Shown piece after piece: positions 1 to 11,826 of a stretch of 64,000 nt of DNA (the stretch's first letter is position 1; every line of letters starts with the position of its first letter). Position numbers and translations under genes: made by a program. The stretch spans positions 707,134 to 771,133 of the forward strand of contig NC_034012.1 in the NCBI RefSeq assembly GCF_000346465.2. The letters run 5' to 3'. Below the pieces are notes generated by a model. The model saw only the letters and a program-made list of their open reading frames with translations, had not been told where the DNA came from and did no database searches. This stretch comes from Prunus persica (Eukaryota; Streptophyta; Magnoliopsida; Rosales; Rosaceae).

Positions 1-1811
1 GATTGCATCATTAGAGTTTGGGTCGCCTAATTAATGCTAATGTGCCAGCCACAAAAAGCTTCCCCCCTTACCCTTTTCCCACATAATGTTTATATTTATA
101 CTAATCACAATATTAACATTAATTAATCACAATATTACCATGCAGGGAGCAAAGCTTAATGGGAGGGAGCAAAGGGGCCGGCCACCGCAAATGGAAAACA
201 TGATAAGTTTATATCCGCAAGTAGAAAAGCAAATTACCCCTTTCTAGTTGGCTGGAAGCGCTTGCACTAATGGAAGGAACACATACATGATAAGCTTTAA
301 TAAATGTTGACCAATAGCCTCTCAATAATATTCTCTCCTGCAGTTCCCTGTCAAAATCAATTATTTATTCTTGAGCAATGCTAGGAACATCATGTTTTTT
401 TTTATATTAAAAAAACCATATTATAACAATTCTGATGAATACTCTCATGTTTTCCTAAGCAAAGTCTCATAATTTTCTTATACTTTGGTACCTTTTATCT
501 CTTAGCGGTGTTCAAGTTCAAGCGATGCACACACTGGTTAAATTTGAACACCTCTGTGTCGAACGTATTGAGCTTCACTAACAACAACCGCCCACAGAGT
601 GCCATTGGTTTTGTATTCAATCATTTTTTGTTCTCTTCTTACAATCATTTGATATGTAAAAATATTAAAATAAGAAATAAATTTTACAATGAAAGAAAGA
701 AAATTGTCCATCACCATTATTTTTGTTTGGAAAGTAGAATCATCTTCGCTTTTCACCAATGGACAACAAGATTGGCAACAAAACCCCGTTGTATTTATAT
801 GAATTCAGATTCCTCAATGCCATAGAATGACAGCTTTGGAAAAAAGCAGGGTCTAAAAACCCAAGCCATTGATTGGGGAAATAAGGAAAAAAGCGATCAA
901 AACGAAATGAGACCCAAAAAAAGAAGAAGCTGGAAGGCTGCATTTTTGGGGAACAACAGAACGTATATATGGAGCCAAAGGGAATAATTACAATATGCGA
1001 AACAAGAACAAACGACTTTGTAAATATATACGCATATACTCACTCAGACTGTTAATATCGCAGCTAGCTAACCTATAGCTACAACTCGTTTGTACTATTT
1101 GAAAATCAACATATCAACCTCATTTGATTGAAATTGGATTTCTCATCTTTCTCGTTCTTGTGGGAATATCCTTCCTATATGTTGTTAATTATTTACATTC
1201 ACAAGGCTGCTAGGCTAAGATTATTACGATCACACCCAAAGTTAAACAGAGAAAAAACAATATTCTCCACATTAAATCATAACTTCCGTGGCCCTGGGAT
1301 GGGTAGCCTCCCCTCCTTTTAAACTTTTCAGCAACCACAAATCATAACTTCCACTTCTTACCGCAAAAAAACCACTGTAATTTCCCATTTATTCAACTAT
1401 TTGGATTCTAAGCATGAAGAGCGTTTAAGAGATTTTCAACATGGAATGGAATCATACGCATGGATAGGCGAGGCTCTGTTTGTTAGATTTCAAAGAGATG
1501 GGTCAGCGACCCGCTACTAACAACATTGATATTGTCCCTAATTTAACCATCTACAAAGCCCAAAAGGTATAAGGTTTTATCTTAAGAGACCTCAGTAATA
1601 TTAATACAATTACAATTTTCCCTAATAAGAATGGTACAATTACAGATTTTCCCTAATAAGAATTTGAAAACAACGATGTACAAATATTTTCTAAGTAATT
1701 ATATTTAAATTAGATTAATAGCAATTTAAAAAATGAAAATTGTTTTACTAAATAGGAACTATTAGAAATTACAAAAGGTAGAGATAGAGATAAGCTATAA
1801 CTTTATCAGGA
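1..1811. other. AT-rich intergenic DNA
   Basis: No coding region is convincing here: open frames are short and resemble no family I recognise. The stretch is AT-rich with homopolymer runs. It is probably distal upstream sequence of the KNOX gene at 5.5 kb. Confidence 0.6.
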
Positions 1812-2018
1812 AATGCTAGTCTTATCACATTTATATACAACATTCTCATATCACTTTATGTGGCACATAAAGTGAACAGTCGCATTAATTAAAAAATATC
1901 AATAAATTATAAAAGAAAAGAAAAGATTAAATTTAATTTAATTAATGTGACTATTCATATCATCTGCCATATAAAGTGATATAAGAATATAATATACAAA
2001 TGTAATAAGAATAACATT
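1812..2018. mobile_element. MITE-like element with long terminal inverted repeats
   Basis: The left end (about 1812-1892) and the reverse complement of the right end (about 1940-2018) match along roughly 75 bases, including the shared core ATATCACTTTAT followed by a GTGGCA or ATGGCA variant. The middle is AT-rich and has no open frame. This is the architecture of a non-autonomous miniature inverted-repeat DNA transposon of about 207 bp. A clear target-site duplication was not found. The flanks share only the weak match TTATCA, so the superfamily is left open. Confidence 0.6.
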
Positions 2019-2362
2019 ATTTTTTTATCAAATGTATTAGTAATAATAAATTGTTTATCGACGTGACCATTTTATCCTTTTATCCCTAACAATTTGTGAT
2101 AATCAAATGTCTTTTTGAATTTTTTTTTTTTTTTAAATGTATGAAATGAAGCAATTCTTCTATCAAACAACTGTTGATGGACATGACGTAAAGTGCATCA
2201 GAAAAGCTTTGCTTGCAAGGGGCCTAGCATTCCTGTCCCTCTATACACTTCACACTTGAAACTTCACACCAGTGACGTCTCTCTAACCTTTTTTTTTTCT
2301 TTACTTGCTTTTTATTCTTACGCTTTTGTGACGGATTCGCGTACTATTATCCTCCTTCACTC

Positions 2363-2386
2363 TAAACCCTAACCCTAACCCTATAC
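2363..2386. repeat. Interstitial telomere-like run
   Basis: Three consecutive AACCCT(A) units follow TCTAAACCCT, and another AAACCCTAACC lies about 30 bases downstream. Short runs like this occur in plant promoters as telo-boxes as well as at repaired breaks. With only about three units it is not a telomere. Confidence 0.55.
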
Positions 2387-2424
2387 CTACCTATAAAACC
2401 GTAACTCCAAACCAAACCCTAACC

Positions 2425-2478
2425 ATCAACCCCAGGTTGTAGTGTCAATGTATCAACCCCAGGTTGTAGTGTCAATGT
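2425..2478. repeat. 27-bp tandem duplication
   Basis: A unit beginning ATCAACCCCAGG and ending GTGTCAATGT occurs twice head to tail with no mismatch (2425-2451 and 2452-2478). It looks like a recent slippage or replication duplication. No function is evident. Confidence 0.85.
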
Positions 2479-3243
2479 TCAGAGGCTGGCTCAGTACTTT
2501 CTGTAGCTCCCTCCTGAAAACTCCAGGACAAATTTAAAAAAAATAAATCCCAAATTGATTTGTCTTTAGCTTCCTGCCTGAGAATGAGTTTGAAATGCCA
2601 ATCAATCTCTATATCTTAAATGGGTTGATTTACTGCGTACGGGATATCTATGCGGAGATTTAGGACCCACTGGTTCAAACCATCATCTAGTGTCCTCCGT
2701 TGAAAATTATTTCCCCAACTCTTTTGTCTAATCTGGCCAGATTCCGGGAATTCACTTCTCTTTCCCTTTTAAAGGGGGGCCCCTTGTTAAATTGTTAGCT
2801 ACCTTACATTTATTTAGAGGTGTAAAATGAGAAAAATAAGATGAACATTGAGCAAAAGGAAAATATATCAGCTGCGGGAGAGTCGAGCTTAAGCTTGCAT
2901 TCCCTTACAAAAAGGTTGGTAGGGTAAGTATAATTGATTCATCCAAATCCAAAACAAATATGTACGATAATGCACCGTTAACTGTTAATTAACAAATAAA
3001 TGGATTGAAGTACAAAAAAATGTGTTGAGAAAAATAAGAAGGGAATGGACAATGGGTACAAGGAAACAACGTGTTGGATTGGATGGAGGTATTATTAAGT
3101 GGAGTGGAGACAATTTGTTCTCCATTGATTGGAGCAATTTTTTTCTGCGGATTTCGCAGGATTGGAGCGATGGAGCTCCATTGGAACATAGAGCTACCAA
3201 CTTTAATAGGAGAGAGAAAATTGGAACCGAGATCACAATATGT

Positions 3244-3270
<27 letters not shown>
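3244..3270. repeat. (GA)n microsatellite
   Basis: About 13 uninterrupted GA units. It is one of several GA/CT tracts in the 2.3 kb before the KNOX start codon. Confidence 0.85.
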
Positions 3271-3274
<4 letters not shown>

Positions 3275-4300
3275 AGGAAGAGACATTCGGACTGTCCCAC
3301 TAGCTTTACCAGCTTTATTTTTAGCTGCAGCAAACCTACTTTTTTTTTCTTTCTCCATGCCAAATAATTACAGATTAGATGCTATGACTCTGACTAATAA
3401 TTAATGGGATGGAGAGATTTTATTCATGTATATATATACTGCTTAGTAAAAAGATTTTGTCAGTTTATTTTTCGCTTGACCCAAATCCAAGAAAACTGAA
3501 AAAGCTTTCTTTTCTTCAGACGGTCTCGTGGACATGCCGTTGTATTTTCTGTGTGGAAAATACTTGTTTGTAGAGTATTTGTATCTACAAAGCAAATCTG
3601 GCAAATACAAGGATGGATATAGGATGCATGATGTTGATAACTTATTAAGAGAATCGATGCCAACGAAATGGCATTACCATTACGTAACGTACAATAAACC
3701 CAAGTTTAACTAATAATAATCAAAATATAATAAAGTACCACATGAGCTGATGATGTGCAAGCCCTTTTGTCATTATAATTATCCAGTTGACTGCTTTTAA
3801 TTGAAGTTGAAAATTACTATATGAATCCAGTATCTAACGATTAATGCTTCCTCCTACAAGTCAAATTGTGATTTGAATCAATGTAAAAGGAATGATTGGT
3901 TTGAATTTGATGTAAGTACCAACACCAAACCTTCCTTTATAAGAACAAGTGTCCAAGTATGGAGAAAAGATAAATAGCAAACATATATTCTTGACGCATT
4001 TGAGTGTCCGATAGGGATGAGTACAGGTGACAATTGCACATGACAAAAATGAAATAAGTATGATAAGACTAATATTCTTTATTAAATATTACTGTATTTA
4101 ATTGATGATTATGAACATTGTGAATGTGATGGATATTGGGCTGGGGCTGCCGTTGGTGTTGGGGCGTAGCCGCGTAGTAGAGAAAGAGAAGAGAAGATAA
4201 GGGAAGAAGAGGACAAGGAACAGAGTGCGAATATTAAATGAGTGGACAGATTGCAATCAAGCTCCAGTAGTAAACAAGAAAAAGCAGCAAAGGGGGTACT

Positions 4301-4301
<1 letters not shown>

Positions 4302-4341
<40 letters not shown>

Positions 4342-4432
4342 CTAGGTAGTAGCAGTAGTGATTCCAATTTCCATGCCCCAAAAAAACCTATGTCTCTCTC
4401 TCTCTTCCTCTCTCTCTCTCTCTCTCTCTCTC
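4302..4432. repeat. Opposed (GA)n and (CT)n microsatellites
   Basis: A (GA)n run at 4302-4338 and a (CT)n run at 4392-4432 lie 54 bases apart and can pair with each other as a long hairpin. GA tracts are the known binding sequence of plant BASIC PENTACYSTEINE (GAGA-binding) proteins, which are reported to act on class I KNOX genes. A regulatory role here is inference. Confidence 0.7.
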
Positions 4433-4915
4433 CATCCATCAAAGTTGAAAGTTGAAAGTTGAAAGAAAGAAAGACATACTATTAGCCATTTATTTAGGGG
4501 TGTGTGTGTCCAGCCGGTTTAGCTCTTCCTCGATTTGATCGATCGTTGGCTGTCTATCTCTCTCATAATTCTTTGCCAGTAATGGCTGTGCAGCACTGCC
4601 ACTGCAAGAAAAGGGGGTGAGAGTTTTCATCGGGAAGGTAAAGCTTTGCATCACACGACACACAGAGAGAGAAGAGAGAGAGAAAGAAGAGAGAGATACA
4701 TATATTCACATGACCACTATCTAATACCCTATCTATTATCTATCATCAATAAATATATATGAAATGAAACCGGCTGAGTTTCGAGTTTGAGTGAATTACC
4801 ACCTCCGCCCTTTCTTTTTCCACCCCCGCGTGCGGATTCTGCGTATGAATAAATGACTCTCACAGTCATTCACTTGTGTTTGTGTACAACAATACCAATA
4901 CCCCCCCAAATATTG

Positions 4916-4922
4916 TATATAA
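4916..4922 (+). promoter_or_regulatory. Candidate TATA box of the KNOX gene
   Basis: TATATAA lies about 590 bases before the STM start codon, downstream of GA/CT tracts. A start of transcription near 4950 would give a leader of about 560 bases containing small upstream frames and the GA repeat at 5472. It was chosen as the best TATA-like element in the region; there is no transcript evidence. Confidence 0.35.
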
Positions 4923-5260
4923 GTAAGAAGATCAGAAGTCTGAACTGAAGCCAGCAGTTGTCAAAAGAACAAAACAAAGAAAGAGAAAGTACTGTTTGTG
5001 TGAGTTAATGCATGTGTAGAGAGAGATAAAACCAAGGCATTTTCCAAAGGAAATCTGAGCAGGCTTTTCTGGCAGACCCCAGCAAATGGAGAAAAACAAA
5101 CGCTACATTAACTGACCCACTCTCCACCACTATCACTCTCACTAACTTAGGATTTCCCTGTTAAAAGCCTGCTCAAAGTTTGTAGCATAAAACCCGGGAG
5201 AGCCCTCCCTTCCCCTTCTCCCCTTCTCCTTCCCTTCCCTTGGAGAGATCAGATCCATTC

Positions 5261-5311
5261 ATGCACATGTGCATGTACACACCACCCCCCCCCTTTTCTT
5301 TAGCTACCTAG
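5261..5311 (+). other. Upstream ORF in the STM leader (16 codons)
   Basis: ATG at 5261 opens a 16-codon frame with three Met codons in its first five, followed by a proline run and a TAG at 5309-5311. A four-codon frame (ATG CAT GTG TAG) also begins near 5007. If transcription starts near 4950, both would be scanned before the main start. Translational control is inferred, not shown. Confidence 0.4.
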
Positions 5312-5469
5312 ATCGACAGCAACCCAAAAAATAAACATTATTGCGTAGGAGAGAGAAAAAGACTTTGAGACAGAGACTAGTTCTTTGTTTGTGTTTCTTT
5401 CTTGGGGTATAATAGCAAAGCCAAGTGAACAAAATAACTTTAGGAAAGTTGTAAATTGGAAGACAAGAT

Positions 5470-5471
<2 letters not shown>

Positions 5472-5512
<41 letters not shown>
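5472..5512 (+). repeat. (GA)n tract abutting the STM start codon
   Basis: About 20 GA units end directly at the ATG of STM. The tract is open in frame upstream and would read as Arg-Glu repeats, but no ATG precedes it in that frame, so it is leader sequence and not coding. It could bind GAGA-binding factors or vary in length between individuals. Confidence 0.8.
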
Positions 5513-5515
<3 letters not shown>

Positions 5516-8500
5516 GAAGGTGGTTCTAATGGCACTTGTAGTATGATGGCTTTTGGAGAAAATAGTAGTAATGGAGGAGGACTATGTCCCATGATGATGG
5601 TGCCAGCTCTAATGACTTCCCATCACTCTCATCACCATCATCATCAACATCACCATCCTACTAATCCTACTAATGCAGACCCAAACACCACTACTCCGTT
5701 TCAGCTTCCCCAGCTACCTCCATCCAACCACAACCGCAATAGCAGCACCTCCTCTTTCATTTTCAACGGACCACCACCCCAACAACAACAACAACAACCA
5801 CCCTGCAGCAGCTGCCGCCTGTTATTTCATGGACAACAACAACAGCAACCATGATGGCAGCAGCTCTTCCTCTTCTTCTGTCAAGGCCAAGATCATGGCA
5901 CACCCTCACTATCACCGTCTCTTGGCCTCCTATATCAACTGTCAAAAGGTGAAGATTAAACCACGTCAATGTCCAAGTATATCTGCTTTTAATTCCCCCA
6001 CAAACGTAGGAGTTAGGACCACAACTCTGCCTCCTTTTCTTCTTTTGTTTCTGGTGAAAGGAAAAAAAAACACAAATTTAGATACCCTATGCCTGAAAGT
6101 GATAGATAATTGATCTTTGCAAGTTTCTTTTCTTTGGAAGTTTTGGATCTGAGAACCTCAATTAATAGTTGATGAAGTTGGACATCAAGTACTTGTTACT
6201 GTCACGCTTTACTGAGTAATTATGTTTCGAGGAATTAAAGTGATGAGGGAGTCAAACCTCTTTCAAACAAGCTGATCGATTGATAGCTGGTGTTGTTGCT
6301 TTTTCATCATTATATAATTTCTCATATACAGGAAAAAAGGTCGAAATATTAATTTGAAAAGAATTGAGTGCAGGTTGGGGCACCGCCTGAAGTGGTGGCA
6401 AGACTGGAAGAAGCGTGCGCGTCAGCAGCGTCAATAGGTCAAATGATGAGTAGCAGCAGCGGATCAGGGTGTCTCGGTGAAGATCCAGCTCTGGATCAGT
6501 TCATGGAGGCCTACTGCGAGATGCTCACCAAGTATGAGCAAGAGCTTTCCAAACCCTTTAAGGAAGCCATGATCTTCCTGCAGAGGATTGAGTCCCAATT
6601 CAAAGCCCTCACTCTTTCTTCTTCTTCCGATTCTGCAGGTCATCATCACTTCTCTCTCTCTCCTCTCTCCTCTCTCGACCTCTATCTTCTTCTTATCACT
6701 GTTTATCTTTCCAACAATTTTTTAGTAAGTCTAGCAAGATTTAAACTGCTTCTTTGTTTTTTTTAATCATCTCAATTTTTTTAATAAGGAAAATAATATA
6801 ATAACCAGCCATGCATGAATGTTGGTTCTAAGATCCTGTAGGTTTATTTTATTATAAAAACGATGGATATAGCAACCTAGCGAAGAGCATGTCTCCCAAC
6901 GTGGCTGCTCAGTTCTTCTACATTCTGCTTTTTAAGTCTCTTCTTTAAGTTTATTGCTTAAATAATTAGCTACTTCTATAACTTATTTAATTATATTTTT
7001 CAGTTTTTTTGGCGTGTATTCAACTGTTGTTACTACTAGCTAGGTTTCCACGCGCAAGTCATGTTATTTTTAGCTATATACAAATCGTTGGAGTTGCGTA
7101 GATTTTTGGCTTTGGTTCTCTTCTCGGTGTTTGTGAATTGAATGAGATTGATTTGTTTCTTTCGAGTTTTTTTTACTTCTTTTTTACCTGGTTGATATTA
7201 ACACCGATGCACCTTACATAAATATAAGACATTAGGTTTAGCTTGTGTTGTCTCCCCCTTTCATGTATATATAATAGCAATGCTGAAGCAACTGCTGTCC
7301 TAGAGACTAGGGTTTGCTTGAACCCAGATTGTGGACAGAGAAAATTAATTTTCAGTTTAAACAATGGATCTTTGAATATCTGTGTGCTCTTTCGAGTGAA
7401 GTGAGGTTTGGAAGAAGCCTATGTACTCTAATTAGGGTATTGTAAATATTTAGTTAGGGTTTAAATCACTCCGTGAAAGCTGAAAAGATATGTGTAATTG
7501 TTAGATTCAAATTGCATTGCTTAGATACTCTAAAACAACTGTTGTTTTCCCCGGATCTGAAACTGATTATCTTGGTTATGTTCAGTGACACTAATTTTTA
7601 TATTTTTTTTCTTGTCATTGCCAAAGTCGGAGTGTATTTGCAGTGTGTATGCTGTTGTTTCTTAATGCTTACTGGTAAGTACATATAGAAAAGATTTGTT
7701 AAAAGAAATTTACTTTGGAAATGAGTTTGTGTACTACTGTTCAACCTTATTTTATGGTTGGTATATAGAATAAAGCTTATTGCAATTGTGATCATTCCAA
7801 ATTCCAAGATTTGTGAAAGCCTCATTGTCCATCTTTCTAAATATTTGCATTAGTACAACATGGCCATTTAAGTTTTAGTTAGTATTTACAATCACAGTTG
7901 GTGTTTTTGTAATGACACGGGTCTTCATCGCAAATAATACTACACTAGAATTGGTTGCTCTAAATGTTATGATAGGCAGGCTTAAACAACCCAAGATATT
8001 AGATAGAAGTTGACAATTTGGTTCCTGGATTATATACGTGTTGGACTCGAGGTGTCAGTTTTTCTGCACTCAATTCTGTTTACGCTTGCATGCATATGAT
8101 TAGATAGAGACAATTCCTTCTATTTTCTTTTGGTTGTGCAATGGAATGGATAAAGGTTCCTTAATTAGATTACAATAAAGAAAGCATGTGATGAAGGTTT
8201 TACAGATTGTTAAGCGGATACTTTGATTACAGAAGAAAATGGGGCTTTAGCTTCAATATTCTAATTATATAATCCTTGATGAATTATCTCATATTTGCAG
8301 TTTGGGAGTCGTTTGAAATACTTGATTAGTAACGTACGAAGAATAGATTAAAGGAATCAATTATTAGCGCATATGGTTGGTTTCTGAGTGAGAAACCTCG
8401 CTCTGAATGCATGAATGAGTATTTAATCACACAAACTAATGATGTAAGTGGAGTCGCAATTCATCGAACAAATCCTGAGCTAATCTAACAGCCGTGTCCT

Positions 8501-10287
8501 TGAATGGTGTGCTAGCTGTTAAACCTTTGTATATATTAATTTTGTTCTTATTTTTTGATGTAGCCTAGAATTCCTTGTAACCTTGGGAGGAAGTATATGT
8601 GTCTGCAGTTGGCCTATGTATTCGTACATATACTGGATTTCTGTGTTGGTGTGGCCCACATTGGAATTGATAAGTGACGATTGCATTTTTGGGTAAATTG
8701 CATTTCAAAGTGTAGGATTAAGTAGCTTAGATCCATGCCCTATATGTTTTGGATAAAGTAGGTCTGCTTCTGCATGGAGTTGTGATTGTATTCTTTGTTG
8801 GATGTAGAAAAAGAATGTCTATGGGTCTAAAAAGTTCCACCTATAACAAAAAGAATATCACACACTATTTACAGGATACACTTTTTGGCTGTACAAGAAC
8901 TCAAAAGTACTTTCATTCTGGGGCGGAATATATTCCTCATGATTAGGGATATAATTCTACTCAATCCTTAGCAAAAAGAAAAAGGGGAAAAAGGAAATAA
9001 AGTTGGATTAAATCCTGTGTCTTAGAATATATCAAAGGCTGAATTTACAGCAGCAATGTATGTTTTTGATAATATGTTGTGAAGGATGTGTCTGCAAGTT
9101 GTTATAGAATTTATGCATAAAACTTTCATATCGTAGAGCAATAGACCTTAATGAGTTTTATTTGAACCCAGCTGGAACTTTTGACCTTTAAATCATTAGG
9201 TGCTTTTTCTTCCTCGTAAGTGTAAGAGGTCAGTGGCTCCTTACAAAGATCGAATCAGTTTGAATTGATAAAGAGAGACTACAATACGGAACAGGCCCTA
9301 AAAGAATGTCACTAGAGCAGCTAATATACACAGTACAAAAGTTTGACCATGTTTTGCCACAAAACTGCCTAGTTTCTTCTTAAACCTGAATGTATCACTT
9401 AGCTGTTAAAAATGCGATGTCTAGAAACAATATTGGTGAAGTGTTTTTGTACAAATCAGATATTCTGTGTTATGGCATGCCTGTGATTCTTGTAAGAGAA
9501 TAATGTAACCATTGCTCCTTGCGATAAACCAAATTAATGTGTGTTGTGCGCTTATATCTGCACTGTCAGTCTATAACTTTAGGGATTCTTGGGGAACCCT
9601 TGTTTTTTATTCAATTTTACCATGGTTAAAGATTTTGATTCAATTCCTTGTTGATGGACTGGTATATATATTCATGATGTGTGTCATCAGTTTGTGGCGA
9701 TGGACTCGATAGGAACGGATCATCTGAGGAAGAAGTTGATGTTAATAACAACTTCATAGATCCACAAGCAGAAGATAGGGAGCTAAAAGGTCAGCTGTTG
9801 CGCAAGTACAGTGGATATCTGGGCAGTTTGAAGCAGGAGTTCATGAAGAAGAGGAAGAAAGGGAAGCTGCCTAAAGAAGCCAGGCAACAGTTGCTGGATT
9901 GGTGGAGCAGACACTACAAATGGCCTTATCCATCGGTACAGTATTATTATCAATTTAGCTAAACGTTAATTGCTCGATTTGTTCATCAATAATTTCCTAG
10001 GCTCTACTTAGTTTTTGCTCTCACTCATCTCACTATGTCTATATGTATATATGTACCCACGTGTGTTGATGCATTTACAGGAGTCGCAGAAGCTGGCTCT
10101 TGCAGAATCGACAGGGCTGGACCAGAAGCAAATAAACAATTGGTTCATCAACCAAAGGAAGAGGCATTGGAAGCCTTCAGAGGATATGCAGTTTGTGGTG
10201 ATGGATGCTACACACCCTGGCCACTATTACATGGACACTGTCTTGGGCAACCCATTTCCCATGGATATTTCTCCCACACTGCTCTGA
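5513..10287 (+). CDS. STM: SHOOT MERISTEMLESS-type class I KNOX homeobox protein; exon 1 frameshifted
   Basis: Nuclear TALE homeodomain transcription factor that keeps shoot meristem cells undifferentiated, normally working with BELL partners. Exons are 5513-5948, 6374-6638, 9691-9935 and 10081-10287, all with GT-AG borders. Visible in order: a Met/His-rich N-terminus, KNOX1 across the exon 1/2 junction ([16 protein letters not shown] then [14 protein letters not shown]), KNOX2 ([18 protein letters not shown]), a GSSEEEVD linker, ELK ([20 protein letters not shown]) and the homeodomain with PYP and [10 protein letters not shown]. The C-terminus, [15 protein letters not shown], is typical of STM and separates it from KNAT1/2/6. 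The exons sum to 1153 nt, one more than a multiple of three. The frame breaks near 5770-5776, between FIFN and the Asn run. One base fewer would give 383 codons, close to Arabidopsis STM (382). Either a sequencing or assembly error or a real mutation is possible. Confidence 0.9.
6639..9690 (+). other. Long third-position intron of STM
   Basis: A 3.05 kb intron separates KNOX2 from the ELK/homeodomain exons. A long intron at this position is a shared feature of class I KNOX genes and is known in some of them to hold regulatory sequence. The intron is AT-rich; no nested gene or transposon was recognised in it. Confidence 0.75.
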
Positions 10288-11110
10288 CTCAACAACAACA
10301 TGCCAACTAATTAATTAGTATGATGCTAAGATTATTCCAATATCTTTATTAATTGTAGTCATTCTGAACAATTTATATATATGACCTTCGACAATGGATT
10401 GTGATTGTCACACAATCATCTATGTGTACTAATATATATATTTATGTAGGGGTTATTTATTATTACGATATTTAGCACTTAAATTACTTGTTTGATTTTG
10501 CATCTAAAAGTTCAACTTTTCTCCACTTAGAATTGAAGTTTTGCTATCATTTTAGGTATGGTTTATTATTATTATTTTTTTTTTGGAAGAGGTGGTTTAC
10601 TTATAAATAAAATAACACCATAAGAGTGTACAACAGATAGTATTAATGGTATGGACTGCTAATAAGAGAGAGAACTCGCAAAGTAAAGTTTACTATAACT
10701 TCTCTTATCTATCTTCAATAAGTATTTTATGTTAAAGATTGATTATATAATTCTAATTTTAGTTATTGGATTGTATTCATTAAATGTGTTTGTAGTCTTT
10801 AACAGTTGAAATTAAAAGTATGTAACCAATATTTTAACTTAAATATATATTAGATAATGTCCTAATAATTAGATATGTTAGTAGGTTAAATGTTTTCTAA
10901 TATATGTTAAGACTAGAAATCATTAACTCCTTAACTTTATATATTTTAAGTTATAGGGTATGAAAAATCAAAATCAAAATACAAAATTGAGGCCCTCACA
11001 ACAATCTTGAAAACAAAAAATTAATTTCTATTTTTTTTTTTTTGCGGACGATTACATTCTAATTTCATTTTTATTCGTGAGAAAAATTATTATACAAGAA
11101 ATAGTACAGC
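10288..11110. other. Intergenic DNA after STM
   Basis: Contains the presumed STM 3' UTR and AT-rich spacer. No coding region or structured repeat was recognised. Confidence 0.6.
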
Positions 11111-11212
11111 AGCCCAATGTAGCGTACTTGGGCTTCATATTGGGCCTGCTGCATAACAAGCCCAAAATCTAATAATTATTACGTTGGGCTACTGTAGTAT
11201 TCTACTTGGGCT
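11111..11212 (+). promoter_or_regulatory. Cluster of six site II (TGGGCY) elements
   Basis: TGGGCC/TGGGCT or complements occur at 11111-11116, 11129-11134, 11141-11146, 11159-11164, 11185-11190 and 11207-11212. Site II motifs bind TCP factors and are enriched in promoters of plant ribosomal and mitochondrial protein genes. That matches the mitochondrial ribosomal L4 sequence downstream. A leader with an intron probably lies between about 11290 and 11826. Confidence 0.75.
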
Positions 11213-11826
11213 TTTGCCGTTTTCATATTCCGCACCCGACCTGGCTCCTCTGGCTAGCTCACACTCTCACTCTGCCCTCCTCCTAACTAAAAAAAACGTT
11301 CTCTCTCTGGCTGGAGGAAGAGGATTGGAGGTTGTAAATCTTCGAACGCATTTCGACGGCCAGATTTACATCGATTACTTCCATACGGATACGGTACTTG
11401 CTTCTTGTTCTTATTAGCTCTTACACCGTCTGGGCACTTATTATCTTCGTATTGCGTTGTCAATATTGTACTTGGATGAATATTTGTTTGAGAAAAAAAA
11501 AAAAATTTAAGGTTACCATTCGTTAATCATTCCTCGGCTGCTAAAAACTGTGTTTGTCTTTATATTCTTGTTATTTGTTTTTATATTTTTCTGATGTGCA
11601 TTTATGTTTGAGATAAAAATAAAAGTAAAAGATCTTTTCGAACAGGAAATGAGTGCTGTTGGGGATGTAGACAATAGTTCTAGTGGTAATGACAGCATGG
11701 TAATGAAAACATTGATTTGGGTCTAAAGGTGTGTCCTTTTGTAGTGGGAACGTTGAGAAAGCTGATTTGTGGATGTACATAACCAGTTGAATATAATTCG
11801 GCCAAGTCTTGGTAGTGCTTTTGAGT

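Larger units (their letters stand above)
2019..4915. other. Upstream region of the KNOX gene
   Basis: No gene is supported. The stretch holds a short telomere-like run, a 27-bp tandem duplication and several GA/CT microsatellites, which are listed separately. Open frames at 3.0-3.4 kb and 4.1-4.4 kb run through GA/CT repeats and show no recognisable domain, so they are treated as chance. Confidence 0.6.

Noticed and set aside
2363..2386. Telomere or chromosome end
   Set aside because: Only about three units, inside gene-bearing DNA.
3022..3367. Overlapping open frames on both strands near 3.0-3.4 kb
   Set aside because: They run through a GA repeat, have no domain, and occur on both strands at once, as expected of low-complexity DNA.
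4109..4442. Ser-Leu repeat proteins on the minus strand
   Set aside because: Direct translation of CT microsatellites; no start context or homology.
5456..5512. Extended N-terminus of STM with an Arg-Glu repeat
   Set aside because: The frame is open through the GA repeat but begins at TTG, not ATG; STM proteins start at MEGGSN-type sequence, here at 5513.
9512..9712. Separate small gene before STM exon 3
   Set aside because: It is intron sequence running into exon 3 in another frame.
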